From Trichococcus alkaliphilus (GTDB taxonomy: Bacteria > Bacillota > Bacilli > Lactobacillales > Aerococcaceae), in contig NZ_PXZT01000005.1 in NCBI RefSeq assembly GCF_003008695.1, positions 119,359 through 183,358 of the forward strand: DNA of 64,000 nucleotides. Direction: 5' to 3'. The notes below the pieces were generated by a model. The model made no database searches, was not told where the DNA came from, and worked only from the letters and a program-made list of their open reading frames with translations. Shown here one piece after another: positions 8,612 to 17,310 of the stretch. The translations under genes were made by a program, and so were the position numbers. Numbering within the stretch: the stretch's first letter is position 1; every line of letters begins with the position of its first letter.

Positions 8612-9568
8612 TTATAGTAGCTGCTCAAAATTAAATATAGGTGTTTTCTCTACCAAATCTAAAGGGAATCGATTATTCAACCAAGTTTCTGCGAGTCCAA
8701 TCCAATTATCTACTTCACGAATAATATCTTCTTTAGATTTAGCAGTAGCCTGTGTGGATAGCGAGAGACCATGATGTCCTTTTTCATATATATGTGTCTC
8801 AAAAGGAATCCCCTTCATCGCAAGAGCGTGAGCCATTCCTGTCGTTTGAGTAACGCTGACAACATTATCTTCACGTGTGGCCCAAAGAAACATTGGTGGT
8901 GTATCTTTGTCTACTAATTGAGCTGGGCTGCTGGATAATATTAAATCATCAGTCACCTTTGTTTTTCCAAAATACGCAAAGTTGAAGGCATCATTCAACT
9001 TTACTTGCCATTCATCAGCACTTTCAGTCTTAAAATCTTTCTGTAATTCAAAATCATAAACACCGTAACCTAGAATTGCGGCTGCTGGTTTAAGTCCCTC
9101 TTGAGGACTATTGAAATAGTCCGTTATGACTGGCTTATTCCAATTTACGCAGTAGAGGGCACAATTATGCGCCCCGGCAGAATAACCAGAGAGAACGATC
9201 TGATCACTACGAACTTTCCATTCTTCAGCATGTTCATTAATGATAAGGAGTGCTTTCCCGATTTCTCTGATAGGATTAGGGTACGTGCTATTCGTATATA
9301 TATCATCTTTTTTGGGATCAGGAAAAGCAAGGCCACTGTTACTGAATACCGAGTACCTTAAGACGAATGCATGATAGCCCATAGAAGCGAACCGTAAAGC
9401 AAGTGGCTCTGCTTCTCGATCAGAGGTAAACATATATCCACCGCCAGGACAGATTAAAACTGCGGGTCTGCTCTTTCCGATTAACATTTCTTCTGAGTCA
9501 TCCAATAAATAAGTTGTTAATGTAACATTCGTATCCTCTTCATTTAAATTAATTTTTTCGATTTTCAT
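8612..9568 (-). CDS. Alpha/beta hydrolase, BD-FAE-like carbohydrate esterase
   Basis: A 318-residue serine esterase of the alpha/beta-hydrolase fold, closest in feel to BD-FAE/acetyl-xylan esterase-like proteins. The oxyanion loop is CPGGGYMFTSDRE. The nucleophile elbow is GYSAGAH, around residue 150. The acid Asp is in TREDNVVS and the His in KGHHGLSL. There is no signal peptide. The start is ATG 9568, with AAAGGA 11 bp upstream; a frame from 9592 lacks a ribosome site. Next to GH3, GH35-like and a GH39-type sensor, a role in deacylating hemicellulose oligosaccharides is likely but inferred. Confidence 0.75.
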   Translation of the reverse strand: MKIEKINLNEEDTNVTLTTYLLDDSEEMLIGKSRPAVLICPGGGYMFTSDREAEPLALRFASMGYHAFVLRYSVFSNSGLAFPDPKKDDIYTNSTYPNPIREIGKALLIINEHAEEWKVRSDQIVLSGYSAGAHNCALYCVNWNKPVITDYFNSPQEGLKPAAAILGYGVYDFELQKDFKTESADEWQVKLNDAFNFAYFGKTKVTDDLILSSSPAQLVDKDTPPMFLWATREDNVVSVTQTTGMAHALAMKGIPFETHIYEKGHHGLSLSTQATAKSKEDIIREVDNWIGLAETWLNNRFPLDLVEKTPIFNFEQLL

Positions 9569-9720
9569 AATAGCTGTATTTCCTTTCTTCATCTTTCTTA
9601 ATTGAGCTGAAAGCCAAGATAGTTATTTTCCGTATCAACTGATCAGATAAATTCTGACATTATCCCGCAGCTTCTTCGCTATTTGTAGTTTCATTTCTAA
9701 ATTCAAGATTCCTCTATTTT

Positions 9721-9965
9721 CCATTTGTCTTTCTACTGATTGTAAATTATAAGACCTCTTGTAATCGGTTACACAAATAGTTTAAACCTGGACGGAATTT
9801 CCCTCTACTTTGGTAGCGTTTAAATTCATGGTACTTCCATAACGAGAAAACGCCATCTTTTATTTTTGCATAAATTTGTATGGCACATTCTTAACTAATC
9901 TGACACTTTTTGGATATCGAACAAGCAAATATCATACGGAGACAGATGGATTTCCAGTACAAATT
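9721..9965. repeat. Direct repeat copy 2 (245 bp), with broken gene ends
   Basis: Second copy of 856-1100, same orientation, offset 8,865 bp. It keeps the symporter start region, the operator region in weakened form, and at 9895-9964 the last codons of the AraC-GH39 gene. Those translate to VLEIHLSPYDICLFDIQKVS, identical to the intact protein's tail. The frame upstream is lost, so this is a pseudogene scar. Confidence 0.9.
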
Positions 9966-10001
9966 GTTAACGCCGGTAGTAAAATGTAGGAAAACAACGG
10001 T

Positions 10002-10232
10002 TTGAAAAATGAAGACGGCGACTATATATTCGTCCAATTCCCAGATATACCCGAAGCAATGACACAAGGTGCAACTGCCCAAGAAGCACACGCCAAGGCG
10101 AAAGAAGTATTGGGCTTGGCATTAGATGGTAAGCAAGATTTGCCTGAAGCAACTGCGGTGGATGTTTTGGAGAGAAAGTATCCGGATAAAACAGTCACCT
10201 TGGTTGAAATCGATTCCTGTCACTCGGCTTGA
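10002..10232 (+). pseudogene. HicB-like antitoxin, N-terminally truncated
   Basis: The 76-residue frame has the HicB core: DGDYIFVQFPDIPEAMTQG, then EEAxxxA-type helix residues and VLGLALDGKQ. HicB proteins normally begin with about ten further residues. Here an in-frame TAG at 9987 and the end of the duplicated segment at 9965 replace them, and the only start is TTG 10002. No hicA toxin is visible nearby. It is most likely a fragment left by the recombination that placed the repeat, though translation from TTG cannot be excluded. It ends in EIDSCHSA. Confidence 0.6.
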
Positions 10233-10419
10233 GTTCTTTTGAGGATATTCAGCAGCCGCCGCCTTGCCATTTCAATGTTTTGTTTTGATTTGCCGTCACT
10301 GTACTCACCACTTTATTTGATTTGTATACAGCAAACTGTATATAAAAGTAGTACAAAAGTCATAAACAAGGCTTGAAAGAAATACATGAGGTATGACCAC
10401 CCACTACTAAAAGACACAA
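10233..10419. other. Intergenic, no feature recognised
   Basis: AT-rich stretch between the hicB fragment and the mmuM terminator. No gene or RNA motif recognised. Confidence 0.4.
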
Positions 10420-10461
10420 AACCCACCATCCTTAGTTTTTCACATAAAGGATGATGGGTTT
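10420..10461. terminator. Terminator of mmuPM
   Basis: Hairpin with arms AACCCACCATCCTT and AAGGATGATGGGTT, just beyond the mmuM stop. Confidence 0.8.
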
Positions 10462-10482
10462 ATTTTATTATGTTAATTCCAA

Positions 10483-11403
10483 CTAAAGAACTGCGGAAAA
10501 GGTTTCCTTCAACAGCTTGATTTCTTTGGATGATGTGCAACAACACCCGCCGATCCATTTGCAGCCCAATCCGTGCCATTTCAATGCATCGTTTGAGAAC
10601 ACTTCATCCACTGCATGACTGTGCGTCCATACTTTGGTGGTGGCATCGTAGATCGCTCCCGAATTCGGATAAGCGACCAATGGCTTTGTCGCAATCTCCT
10701 TCAGATATTCCAAGGCAAGCAAGACTAAATCAGGCTGCACGCAATTGACGCCGTAGGCAATGATTTGCTCGGACGACTCTGCCAATAGTTGGAATACACG
10801 CAGATCGGTCCCGTCACATAAGTGGTGGGCGTCTTTCAAGGTTACCGTCAGCCAGGCTATCGCCTTGGGATGTTGAGCCAGCAATTCAATCAGGGCCTGG
10901 ATTTCCGTTATGTCCGGAATGGTTTCGATGGCTAGCAGATCAGCTCCTGCTTCCAGCAACAATTCAAGCCTTTCGCGGTGAAAATCAACCAATTCGGTTT
11001 GCGACAGACCGTAATTGCCCCGGTATTCGGAGCCGTCCGCCAAGTAAGCACCATACGGGCCGACCGAAGCTGCCACCCATTTTTCTTGGGTGCCTTGGCT
11101 TTTTACCTGGGCCTGTTTTGCAAGTTGGACCGTTCTTTTGATCAAAGTCCGGCTTTCTTCGGTTGTATGGCCCAAACGCTCAAATCCGACTACCGTCGCT
11201 TGATAGCTGCTGGTAATGGCGATGTTTGCCCCTGCATCGTAATAGTTCTGATGCACTTTTTCAATTTTATCCGGTTCATTCACTAATGCTTTCGCAGTCC
11301 ATAACTTATCATTCAGGTCCAAGCCTTGCTCTTCAAGCCCCAAGGACATCGAACCATCGATAAGGATCACTTTTTGGTTCTTTTGCCACTCTTTAAAATT
11401 CAT
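10483..11403 (-). CDS. mmuM: Homocysteine S-methyltransferase
   Basis: A 306-residue zinc enzyme that transfers a methyl group from S-methylmethionine to homocysteine, giving two methionines. The family's metal-binding cysteines are visible in YGVNCVQPD and in IGGCCCTSS near the C-terminus. Length matches the MmuM/YagD family. I choose ATG 11403, with AGGTGAG 7 bp upstream; GTG 11415 is the longer alternative. It overlaps the end of mmuP by 11 bp, so translation is coupled. The operon sits under a T-box with a methionine-compatible specifier, matching the function. Confidence 0.93.
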   Translation of the reverse strand: MNFKEWQKNQKVILIDGSMSLGLEEQGLDLNDKLWTAKALVNEPDKIEKVHQNYYDAGANIAITSSYQATVVGFERLGHTTEESRTLIKRTVQLAKQAQVKSQGTQEKWVAASVGPYGAYLADGSEYRGNYGLSQTELVDFHRERLELLLEAGADLLAIETIPDITEIQALIELLAQHPKAIAWLTVTLKDAHHLCDGTDLRVFQLLAESSEQIIAYGVNCVQPDLVLLALEYLKEIATKPLVAYPNSGAIYDATTKVWTHSHAVDEVFSNDALKWHGLGCKWIGGCCCTSSKEIKLLKETFSAVL

Positions 11404-12802
11404 CGGTAAACTCACCTACCTCTTGATTTCCGACTGCTACGGAGGCCTTTTTGCTGAAGAATAATTGGTAATAAAAAAAGCACAAGATTGTGAATGGAAT
11501 GCCGATGATCAAGGCAATCCGCTGGTTCGGATCAAAAGCGATGCCGATGATCGATACGGAACAAAGGATAATGACGAGCCACGGAACGATTGGATAGAAT
11601 GGTGTTTTGTAATCCAGCTCATCGAGCTTATGCCCCGATTTCAGATAGTCTTTACGGAAATTCAGTTGTGCCCAAGCGATGCTCAGCCAGACCGCCACGA
11701 CAGCGAATGCGGATATGGATACCAAAGCAAGGTAAACAGTGTCCGCGGAATAAATACTGGAAAACAGGGAGAGGAGTCCGCCCAAAATGGTCAGCAGCAA
11801 CCCGTAGATTGGCAATCCGCGCTTGGATAATTTGGCGAATCGTTTCGGCAGCGTTCCTGCATTGGCCAACGACCAAAGCATTCTTGATGCTGCGTAAACA
11901 CCTGAGTTTGCGCCGGAAAGAACTACAGTAATCAGGACGAGGTTCATGATGTCTGCGGCGTAAGGGATACCCATCAAATTCAGGATAACGGTCACTGGAC
12001 TTTCATCCAAATTAGCCGCAGAATCCGGCAGAAGCACACCGATCACAACAATCGTCCCAATGAATAAGACCACCAAAATGACAATTGTCTGCAGGATTGC
12101 TTTCGGGATATTTTTCTTGGGGTTTGTCGTTTCGCCAGCGGCTACGCCGATCAATTCCGCTCCGGAAAAAGCGAAGTTAGCCGACAGTATCGCCAAGAAT
12201 ACGGATCCTGCGCCTTTCGGGAACCAACCATTTTCCGTCAAATGGCTGAAAAGTGGTGCTGACGAATTTCCTTCAATCGGTATAAATCCAAAAATACCAC
12301 CCAGACCCAGGATAAGGAAAATTGCCAGTGCCAGCACTTTGATCAATGACATCCAAAATTCGCTGACGGAAAACCAATGCACATCAATAATATTTGAGAG
12401 TAAAATAATGCCTATGAAAAAGATGCACCAAAGCCATGTGGGAATGCCCGGAAACCAGCGTTGCGATAAAATCGCCAAAGTGATGAATTGCGATCCCAAT
12501 GCCACTGTCCACGTTAACCAATAAAGCCACGCCACCACGAAACCTGCTCCGGGATGGATATATTTTGAAGCGTAGTTGTGGAACGAACTCGTACTAGGCT
12601 CATGGACCGACAATTCGCCCAAACACATCATGACCAACGTTACCAAAAACGCTCCGATCAGATACGCAATGATGGTTCCGATCGAACCCGTCGTTTGAAT
12701 CAAATACCCCGAACTCAAAAAGATTCCGGTTCCTATTACGCCACCCAATGAAAGCATAACTAAATGCTTTGATGTCATTTCCCTTACAAATGATTGCTCC
12801 AT
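11393..12802 (-). CDS. mmuP: S-methylmethionine permease (APC family)
   Basis: A 469-residue amino-acid permease with about twelve hydrophobic segments. The APC signature near the N-terminus is LGGVIGTGIFLSSGY. It lies upstream of and overlaps mmuM and shares its T-box, so S-methylmethionine is the most likely substrate, although the APC family alone does not prove this. ATG 12802 has GGAGG 8 bp upstream. The preceding 280 bp is the regulatory leader. Confidence 0.88.
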   Translation of the reverse strand: MEQSFVREMTSKHLVMLSLGGVIGTGIFLSSGYLIQTTGSIGTIIAYLIGAFLVTLVMMCLGELSVHEPSTSSFHNYASKYIHPGAGFVVAWLYWLTWTVALGSQFITLAILSQRWFPGIPTWLWCIFFIGIILLSNIIDVHWFSVSEFWMSLIKVLALAIFLILGLGGIFGFIPIEGNSSAPLFSHLTENGWFPKGAGSVFLAILSANFAFSGAELIGVAAGETTNPKKNIPKAILQTIVILVVLFIGTIVVIGVLLPDSAANLDESPVTVILNLMGIPYAADIMNLVLITVVLSGANSGVYAASRMLWSLANAGTLPKRFAKLSKRGLPIYGLLLTILGGLLSLFSSIYSADTVYLALVSISAFAVVAVWLSIAWAQLNFRKDYLKSGHKLDELDYKTPFYPIVPWLVIILCSVSIIGIAFDPNQRIALIIGIPFTILCFFYYQLFFSKKASVAVGNQEVGEFTDEF

Positions 12803-12837
12803 ATTTTCGCCTCCAAAAATGTTTTAAAAATATATAA

Positions 12838-13090
12838 AAAAAGGCACTCCCCCTATTGAAAGGGCGAATGCTCGCGTTACCACCTTTGTTCATAATCATA
12901 AAGATTATCTCAGCAAGGGACTGTCATCCCTTCACGCTCTATCGGGCGTACCCGTCTCTTGCTAAGTTTCCCTCACAAGCGATAACTCAAAGACCATTTT
13001 CGCTGATTCCGAAACATCTGCTCTCACCATCCGCAGACTCTCTGTGGTTTCTTTCCCAACTACTTATCTCATCAAAGTTTCATATATTTT
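12838..13090 (-). promoter_or_regulatory. T-box leader (methionine type) of mmuPM
   Basis: On the minus strand the leader contains the T-box core AAAGGTGGTAACGCGAGC (about 12870-12888). An intrinsic terminator hairpin follows (arms GCATTCGCCC and GGGGGAGTGC, then a T run). The long upstream Stem I region contains AGAGAG and a GAAAATGGTC stretch in which ATG is the likely specifier codon. Uncharged tRNA(Met) would stabilise the antiterminator and switch mmuP-mmuM on when methionine is short. Confidence 0.9.
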
Positions 13091-13095
13091 TAATA

Positions 13096-13124
13096 AATAT
13101 ACAAGAATCATGGAGGGTTGTCAA
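13096..13124 (-). promoter_or_regulatory. Sigma-A promoter of mmuPM
   Basis: TTGACA at 13119-13124 and TATATT at 13096-13101 (minus strand), separated by 17 bp, directly upstream of the T-box leader. Confidence 0.75.
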
Positions 13125-13202
13125 TTAATTTGTGAAATATTTTCTGCTTACTTTCATTCTTGTTGAATTGTTGGTTTGGCTTTTGTGGGTGGAGTTGGGT
13201 AG

Positions 13203-13374
13203 CAGCCGGAGGTGGTAATCCGTTCTGGTACTGTCCTCCGGCCAAGCGGGTGTGGCAGGAGATACGATACCGGTGACGTCGCTCTGCTCCGGCGGGGAGA
13301 CTCTGGGAGGAGAACGGATTCGGTTTCGCTGTTCTCCTCCGTCCAAGGATTCCTTCACCGGAGGAGAGTACCAC
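13203..13374. repeat. Hairpin array A
   Basis: Three hairpin units with CTCCGG-type left arms starting at 13236, 13287 and 13337 (spacing 51 and 50), plus the right arm of an earlier unit at 13206. It lies between the SDR terminator and the mmuPM promoter. Belongs to the family described in the findings. Confidence 0.75.
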
Positions 13375-13393
13375 GGTAACATTCAGAAGACAC

Positions 13394-13444
13394 AAAAAGA
13401 GAGCCAACTGCACCGGATATTTCGGTGCAGTTGGCTCTCTTTTA
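13394..13444. terminator. Terminator of the SDR gene
   Basis: Strong hairpin with arms AGAGAGCCAACTGCAC and GTGCAGTTGGCTCTCT, flanked by A and T runs. Confidence 0.9.
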
Positions 13445-13455
13445 TTCTAATTTAT

Positions 13456-14202
13456 CTACCAAGGTTGGATGGTCGGTCCGATCGTAAATTCGTTGACGTT
13501 GGTATCCTCAGGCTGGTCGATCGCGAAGGCGACCACATTGGCTACGCGATCCGGGCTGATGCCGTATTGTTTATAAATGATCCCCATATCTTTGGCGATC
13601 TTATCGTCGCTGATCGTTTCCAGCAATTCCGTGTTGATGGCGGCCGGATAGATTGTGGCTGTTCTGATGTTGGTGCCTTCCATAGCGGATTCCATGCGCA
13701 ACACTTCCATCAGATCGCGGACTGCCCATTTCGTCGCGCCGTATACGGCTCCGCCTGGATATGCTTTAAGGCCCGCAACTGACGAGGTGGTGATGACATG
13801 ACCGGATTTTTGTTTTACGAATTCCGGAAGGACCGCTTCGATTCCGTTCAGCACGCCTTTGATGTTGACATCCACCATCAGATTCCAATCCTTTGATTTC
13901 AGCTTCGACAAAGGCGAATTCGGCATCACGCCGGCATTCAGAAAAATGACATCCACTCTGCCGAATTTTTCTTTTGCCAGATCAACCATTTTTTTGTTGT
14001 CCTCGATTTTGGTGACGTCCGTAACGTGATAAATAGCTTCCCCGCCAGCCTGAACGATTTCATCAACCAATTTCTGTAATTTTTCTTCTCTGCGCGCTCC
14101 CAAAACCAACTTGGCGCCTTTGCTCGCCAACAATCGGGCTGTCGCCTCGCCGATCCCTGAAGAAGCTCCCGTGATGATCACTACTTTGTCTTTGATTGCC
14201 AT
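13456..14202 (-). CDS. Short-chain dehydrogenase/reductase
   Basis: A classical SDR of 248 residues using NAD(P)H on an unidentified carbonyl or alcohol. The cofactor loop TGASSGIGEA is at residues 10-20. NAGVMPN follows, and the catalytic YGATK, with the preceding Ser in TTSSVAG, is around 140-160. The start is ATG 14202, with GGAAAGGATG upstream; the frame extends to 14289 without a ribosome site. Monocistronic: its own terminator follows and hairpin repeats lie on both sides. Confidence 0.9.
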   Translation of the reverse strand: MAIKDKVVIITGASSGIGEATARLLASKGAKLVLGARREEKLQKLVDEIVQAGGEAIYHVTDVTKIEDNKKMVDLAKEKFGRVDVIFLNAGVMPNSPLSKLKSKDWNLMVDVNIKGVLNGIEAVLPEFVKQKSGHVITTSSVAGLKAYPGGAVYGATKWAVRDLMEVLRMESAMEGTNIRTATIYPAAINTELLETISDDKIAKDMGIIYKQYGISPDRVANVVAFAIDQPEDTNVNEFTIGPTIQPW

Positions 14203-14410
14203 TATCTTCATCCTTTCCATTCTGACCCGGAGTATCCAATAATAAAGAATCGAAAAACGGTTTTCTGCATCTGCCAACTGCTTGTCCATTTTTATTATAC
14301 CACCGGGTACCTGTTATAGGCTTATCAGAACCTTACTCCTTAACCTTGAGGTGAAGTCAAGGTTGAGTAATCGGAAATTCAGAAAATTCACCTAACCTCA
14401 GAATGGTAAT

Positions 14411-14445
14411 CTCCGGTGAACAGGCTCTCGCCGGGAATTCGGCTT
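14411..14445. repeat. Single hairpin unit
   Basis: One isolated unit of the CTCCGG family (left arm at 14413, right arm CGCCGGGA), between the SDR promoter region and the zwf terminator. Confidence 0.5.
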
Positions 14446-14476
14446 CATGTTTGAAACCATTATTATTACCGCAAAC

Positions 14477-14519
14477 CAAAAAAAGGAGTGCTCAGCTGGT
14501 TCGTGAGCACTCCTTTTTG
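14477..14519. terminator. Terminator downstream of zwf
   Basis: Hairpin AAAAAGGAGTGCTCA ... TGAGCACTCCTTTTT. Array B lies between the zwf stop codon and this terminator, so the repeats should be transcribed as part of the zwf 3' UTR. Confidence 0.85.
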
Positions 14520-14548
14520 TAGTTTGGTGATGATCGTTTACTTCGTTG

Positions 14549-14690
14549 TTCTCCGGTGAAGCAGCTTTGGCCGGAGATGAGATCTTGTTCAGTATGCTGT
14601 CCTACGGTTAACCGGTCCACACCGGAGACCAGCATCGTTATCTTGGCTCTCCTCCGGCCAGCAGACCCTCCCCGGAGGAGAGCCTGCCCG
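14549..14690. repeat. Hairpin array B in the zwf 3' UTR
   Basis: Three units with left arms at 14551, 14602 and 14652 (spacing 51 and 50). The third has the longest stem, CTCTCCTCCGG against CCGGAGGAGAG. Confidence 0.75.
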
Positions 14691-14720
14691 GTCACAACAA
14701 CAAAAGTTGCGACACCGGAT

Positions 14721-16229
14721 TTACCCCTTCAACAACCCGCGTTCGCGGTACCACTCATCCGGTGTCCAAACCCACTCGTGGTTTTCTTTTCTCAACAGAT
14801 TAAATGCTTCTTTTGGTCCCATTGTTCTTGCGGCATACTTCGGAATTTCTTCATTGTCGCGGTCCCACGTTTCCCGGATCGCATCGATGATTCTCCAGGA
14901 TTGCGCGACCTCTTCCCAACGCGCAAAGTTGGTCGCATCGCCCAAAATAACATCATAAGTCAGGCGTTCATAAGCTTCTGGCGTATTGGCCATCATTTCG
15001 CTGTCATGGCGGTACTCCAATTTGATTGGCTGCGTATTGAATCCCTGCCCGATTTCTTTGCGGTTCATGGTCAAAGCAAAGCCTTCTGTTGGCTGGATAT
15101 AAATGGTCAGATCGTTTGATGCTGGGATATCCTTCTCAGCATCAAACGGATTGACGGGAACTTTTTTGAAAACGATATTGACGCGCGTTCCTTTTTCCGT
15201 CAGGCGTTTTCCGGTTCGCACATAGAATGGCACCCCGTTCCAGCGCGGATTGTCCACCATGAATTTTCCGGCCACAAACGTTTCAGTCCTCGAATCGCTT
15301 GCGACATTCGGCTCTTCTTGATAAGCGACAAATCCCTTATCGCCCAAATGACCTGCCGCATATTGCCCTCTGACAAAGTTTTCATGAACTTCTTCCGGGG
15401 TATAGATACGCACATCATTCAGTGCTTTGATTTTGGCTGTTTGGATATTCGCTTCGGATACGGAAGTTAAAGGTTCCATCGCCAGCAAGGACAACACTTG
15501 CAGAATATGGTTTTGGACCATATCTTTCAAAGCCCCGCTATGGTCATAGTAGCCGCCGCGATCTTCCACGCCCAATTCCTCGGCAAAAGTGATCTGAATA
15601 TTTTCGATATAATCACGATTCCACGAAGATTCCAGGAACGGATTCGTCAAACGCACGGCCAAAATATTCTGGATCATCTCTTTGCCCAAATAGTGATCGA
15701 TCCTGAAAATATCCTCCTCCGGGAACACTTGCGTGATTTGGTCATTCAATTCTTCAGCTGATGCATAATCCATCCCGAATGGCTTTTCGATGACGACACG
15801 GTTGAATCCTTTGTCCGTCACAATCTGCTGACCTTTTAAATGAGTCACGATAGGTCCGAAAAATTGCGGGGCCATCGCCAGATAGTACATCCGGTTCTGA
15901 ACCAGATCATACTGGGCATCCAATTTGTCAGCCAGCTCTTTGAGATGAATATAATGCTCCACATCTGAAACATCATGCGCACGATAATAAAAGTGGCTTA
16001 AAAAAGCAGCTTTTTCCGTTTCTGTCGGCTGGAATGATTGAATCGATTCTGAAACCACGTCCCGAAAATGCTCGTCGCTCCACTCTCTTCTTGCCGTCCC
16101 AATCACTGCGAAACGTTCTGCCAACGCACCGCTTCGGAATAATCTGAAAAATGAAGGATATAACTTTCTTTGGGCTAAATCACCTGTCGCGCCGAATAAA
16201 ACAATCAATACTGGATTTGTCTTTACCAC
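14721..16229 (-). CDS. zwf: Glucose-6-phosphate 1-dehydrogenase
   Basis: A 502-residue enzyme that oxidises glucose 6-phosphate to 6-phosphogluconolactone with NADP+, feeding the pentose phosphate pathway. The dinucleotide-binding start is VLFGATGDLAQRKLYPS. The active-site signature RIDHYLGKE is near residue 180. Length is normal. GTG 16229 is chosen because GGAGG lies 7 bp upstream; ATG 16265 has no ribosome site. It is monocistronic, with a hairpin array in its probable 3' UTR and another between it and fic. Confidence 0.97.
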   Translation of the reverse strand: MVKTNPVLIVLFGATGDLAQRKLYPSFFRLFRSGALAERFAVIGTARREWSDEHFRDVVSESIQSFQPTETEKAAFLSHFYYRAHDVSDVEHYIHLKELADKLDAQYDLVQNRMYYLAMAPQFFGPIVTHLKGQQIVTDKGFNRVVIEKPFGMDYASAEELNDQITQVFPEEDIFRIDHYLGKEMIQNILAVRLTNPFLESSWNRDYIENIQITFAEELGVEDRGGYYDHSGALKDMVQNHILQVLSLLAMEPLTSVSEANIQTAKIKALNDVRIYTPEEVHENFVRGQYAAGHLGDKGFVAYQEEPNVASDSRTETFVAGKFMVDNPRWNGVPFYVRTGKRLTEKGTRVNIVFKKVPVNPFDAEKDIPASNDLTIYIQPTEGFALTMNRKEIGQGFNTQPIKLEYRHDSEMMANTPEAYERLTYDVILGDATNFARWEEVAQSWRIIDAIRETWDRDNEEIPKYAARTMGPKEAFNLLRKENHEWVWTPDEWYRERGLLKG

Positions 16230-16365
16230 TTTATCGCCTCCTGTTTTACATAGTAACTTCATCATACCATGAGTATTGGAAAGTTCCTTAACTCTTAGAG
16301 AATTTGAGCACCTAAAAAATCAAAAATTCTTTATATTGCTTTCGGATTTTTGGGTTTGCTCATTT

Positions 16366-16497
16366 TTCTCCGACGAGACGGTTCTTGCCGGGGAACAGCA
16401 CTGTTTTTCGTAGTCTCCTCCGGTCAAGCGACCTTCATCGGAGATCAGATTCCATTTTCCCGTCCATCTCCGACGAGGCAGCCTTCGTCGGAGATGA
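16366..16497. repeat. Hairpin array C
   Basis: Three units with left arms at 16368, 16418 and 16468, exactly 50 bp apart. It lies between the fic remnant and zwf. Arms: CTCCGACGAG with a weaker partner, CTCCGGTCAAG/TCGGAG, CTCCGACGAGG/CGTCGGAG. Confidence 0.8.
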
Positions 16498-16551
16498 GGC
16501 CATGCACTCCGTTTTTAAAAAATATAGTCTCACCAATTTTCCGCTTCACCT

Positions 16552-17085
16552 CTATAAATCATCAACAGTATATTCTGCATATCCCTCGTAATAATAACTG
16601 ACATCAATGCCTTTCATGTACACTTCCCTATCATCAATTGACGTAGTCAAGGCATTACTGATCAAGTATCTGATTTCCAGATCATTGACGGGGCTGCGTT
16701 CAATGGCAGACAGATAATTATCTTTGTCGATCAGGTTCCAGTCTACAACTTTCCTCAGTTCTTTCTTTAGAATCAAATCCAACCAGATGCGTGTACTCCG
16801 TCCATTTCCATCTTGAAAAGGGTGTGCAATATTCATTTCCACATATTTCGCCACATTTTCCTCGATAGTGGATTGTGGCATACTGTCAATGTGATTCAAA
16901 GAAACTTCCAAGAACATGACTGGTGCAAATCTGAAATCTCCCTTCGAGATATTTAAAGCACGGGTCCTGCCCGTAAAATCATAAATATCATCAAACAAAT
17001 ATTTGTGAATATCTGTCAAACCTTTATATGTGCCAACTTCCAGATTATTGATATCACCAGAATCATACAAACGTTGATATTTCAA
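16552..17085 (-). pseudogene. Fic-domain protein, N-terminus missing
   Basis: The 177-residue frame encodes most of a Fic enzyme, a family that transfers AMP to target proteins. The catalytic motif [12 protein letters not shown] is near residue 88. Near the C-terminus SYYYEG fits the (S/T)xxxE(G/N) autoinhibitory motif, which in class III Fic proteins sits on a terminal helix. Related proteins carry about 25 more N-terminal residues. Here the frame opens at TTG 17085 just after a stop (TAA) with no ribosome site, and hairpin array D begins about 25 bp upstream. It is probably a 5'-truncated pseudogene, though weak expression is possible. Confidence 0.65.
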
Positions 17086-17107
17086 CGTTTAACTACGATC
17101 AGAAACT

Positions 17108-17284
17108 TCGATTTTACCCGGTGAGCCACCTCTCGTCGGGTATCCGACAATGAACACTCCGAAAGTTACCGATGAACCGGCGTTCGCCGGATAATCGAAG
17201 CCGGTAACTTCAGTTTTTCTCGGTGAGGCAGCCCTCACCGGATAATCGGCACCATCCGATTGATGGAACCTTCGTCGGAGATCT
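17108..17284. repeat. Hairpin array D abutting the fic 5' end
   Basis: Four diverged units with left arms near 17116, 17167, 17218 and 17254. The first three are about 51 bp apart and the last interval is shortened. Spacers end in GGATAATC in two units. It lies between the truncated fic and the Lrp terminator. Confidence 0.65.
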
Positions 17285-17310
17285 GGATTCGATTGGTTTG
17301 GGATGACAAA

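Noticed and set aside
9600..9720. A 29-codon frame on the minus strand at the symporter start of repeat copy 2
   Set aside because: The peptide (MENRGILNLEMKLQI...) has little similarity to the symporter N-terminus; the frame stops soon after leaving the repeat.
10483..13100. SAM (S-box) riboswitch before mmuP
   Set aside because: The leader has the T-box core and terminator arrangement and shows none of the S-box conserved blocks.
13252..13782. Open frames running through hairpin arrays (also 32875-33126, 36262-36711, 40287-40736)
   Set aside because: GC-rich repeats contain few stops by composition; the frames have no ribosome sites and overlap terminators or antisense coding regions.
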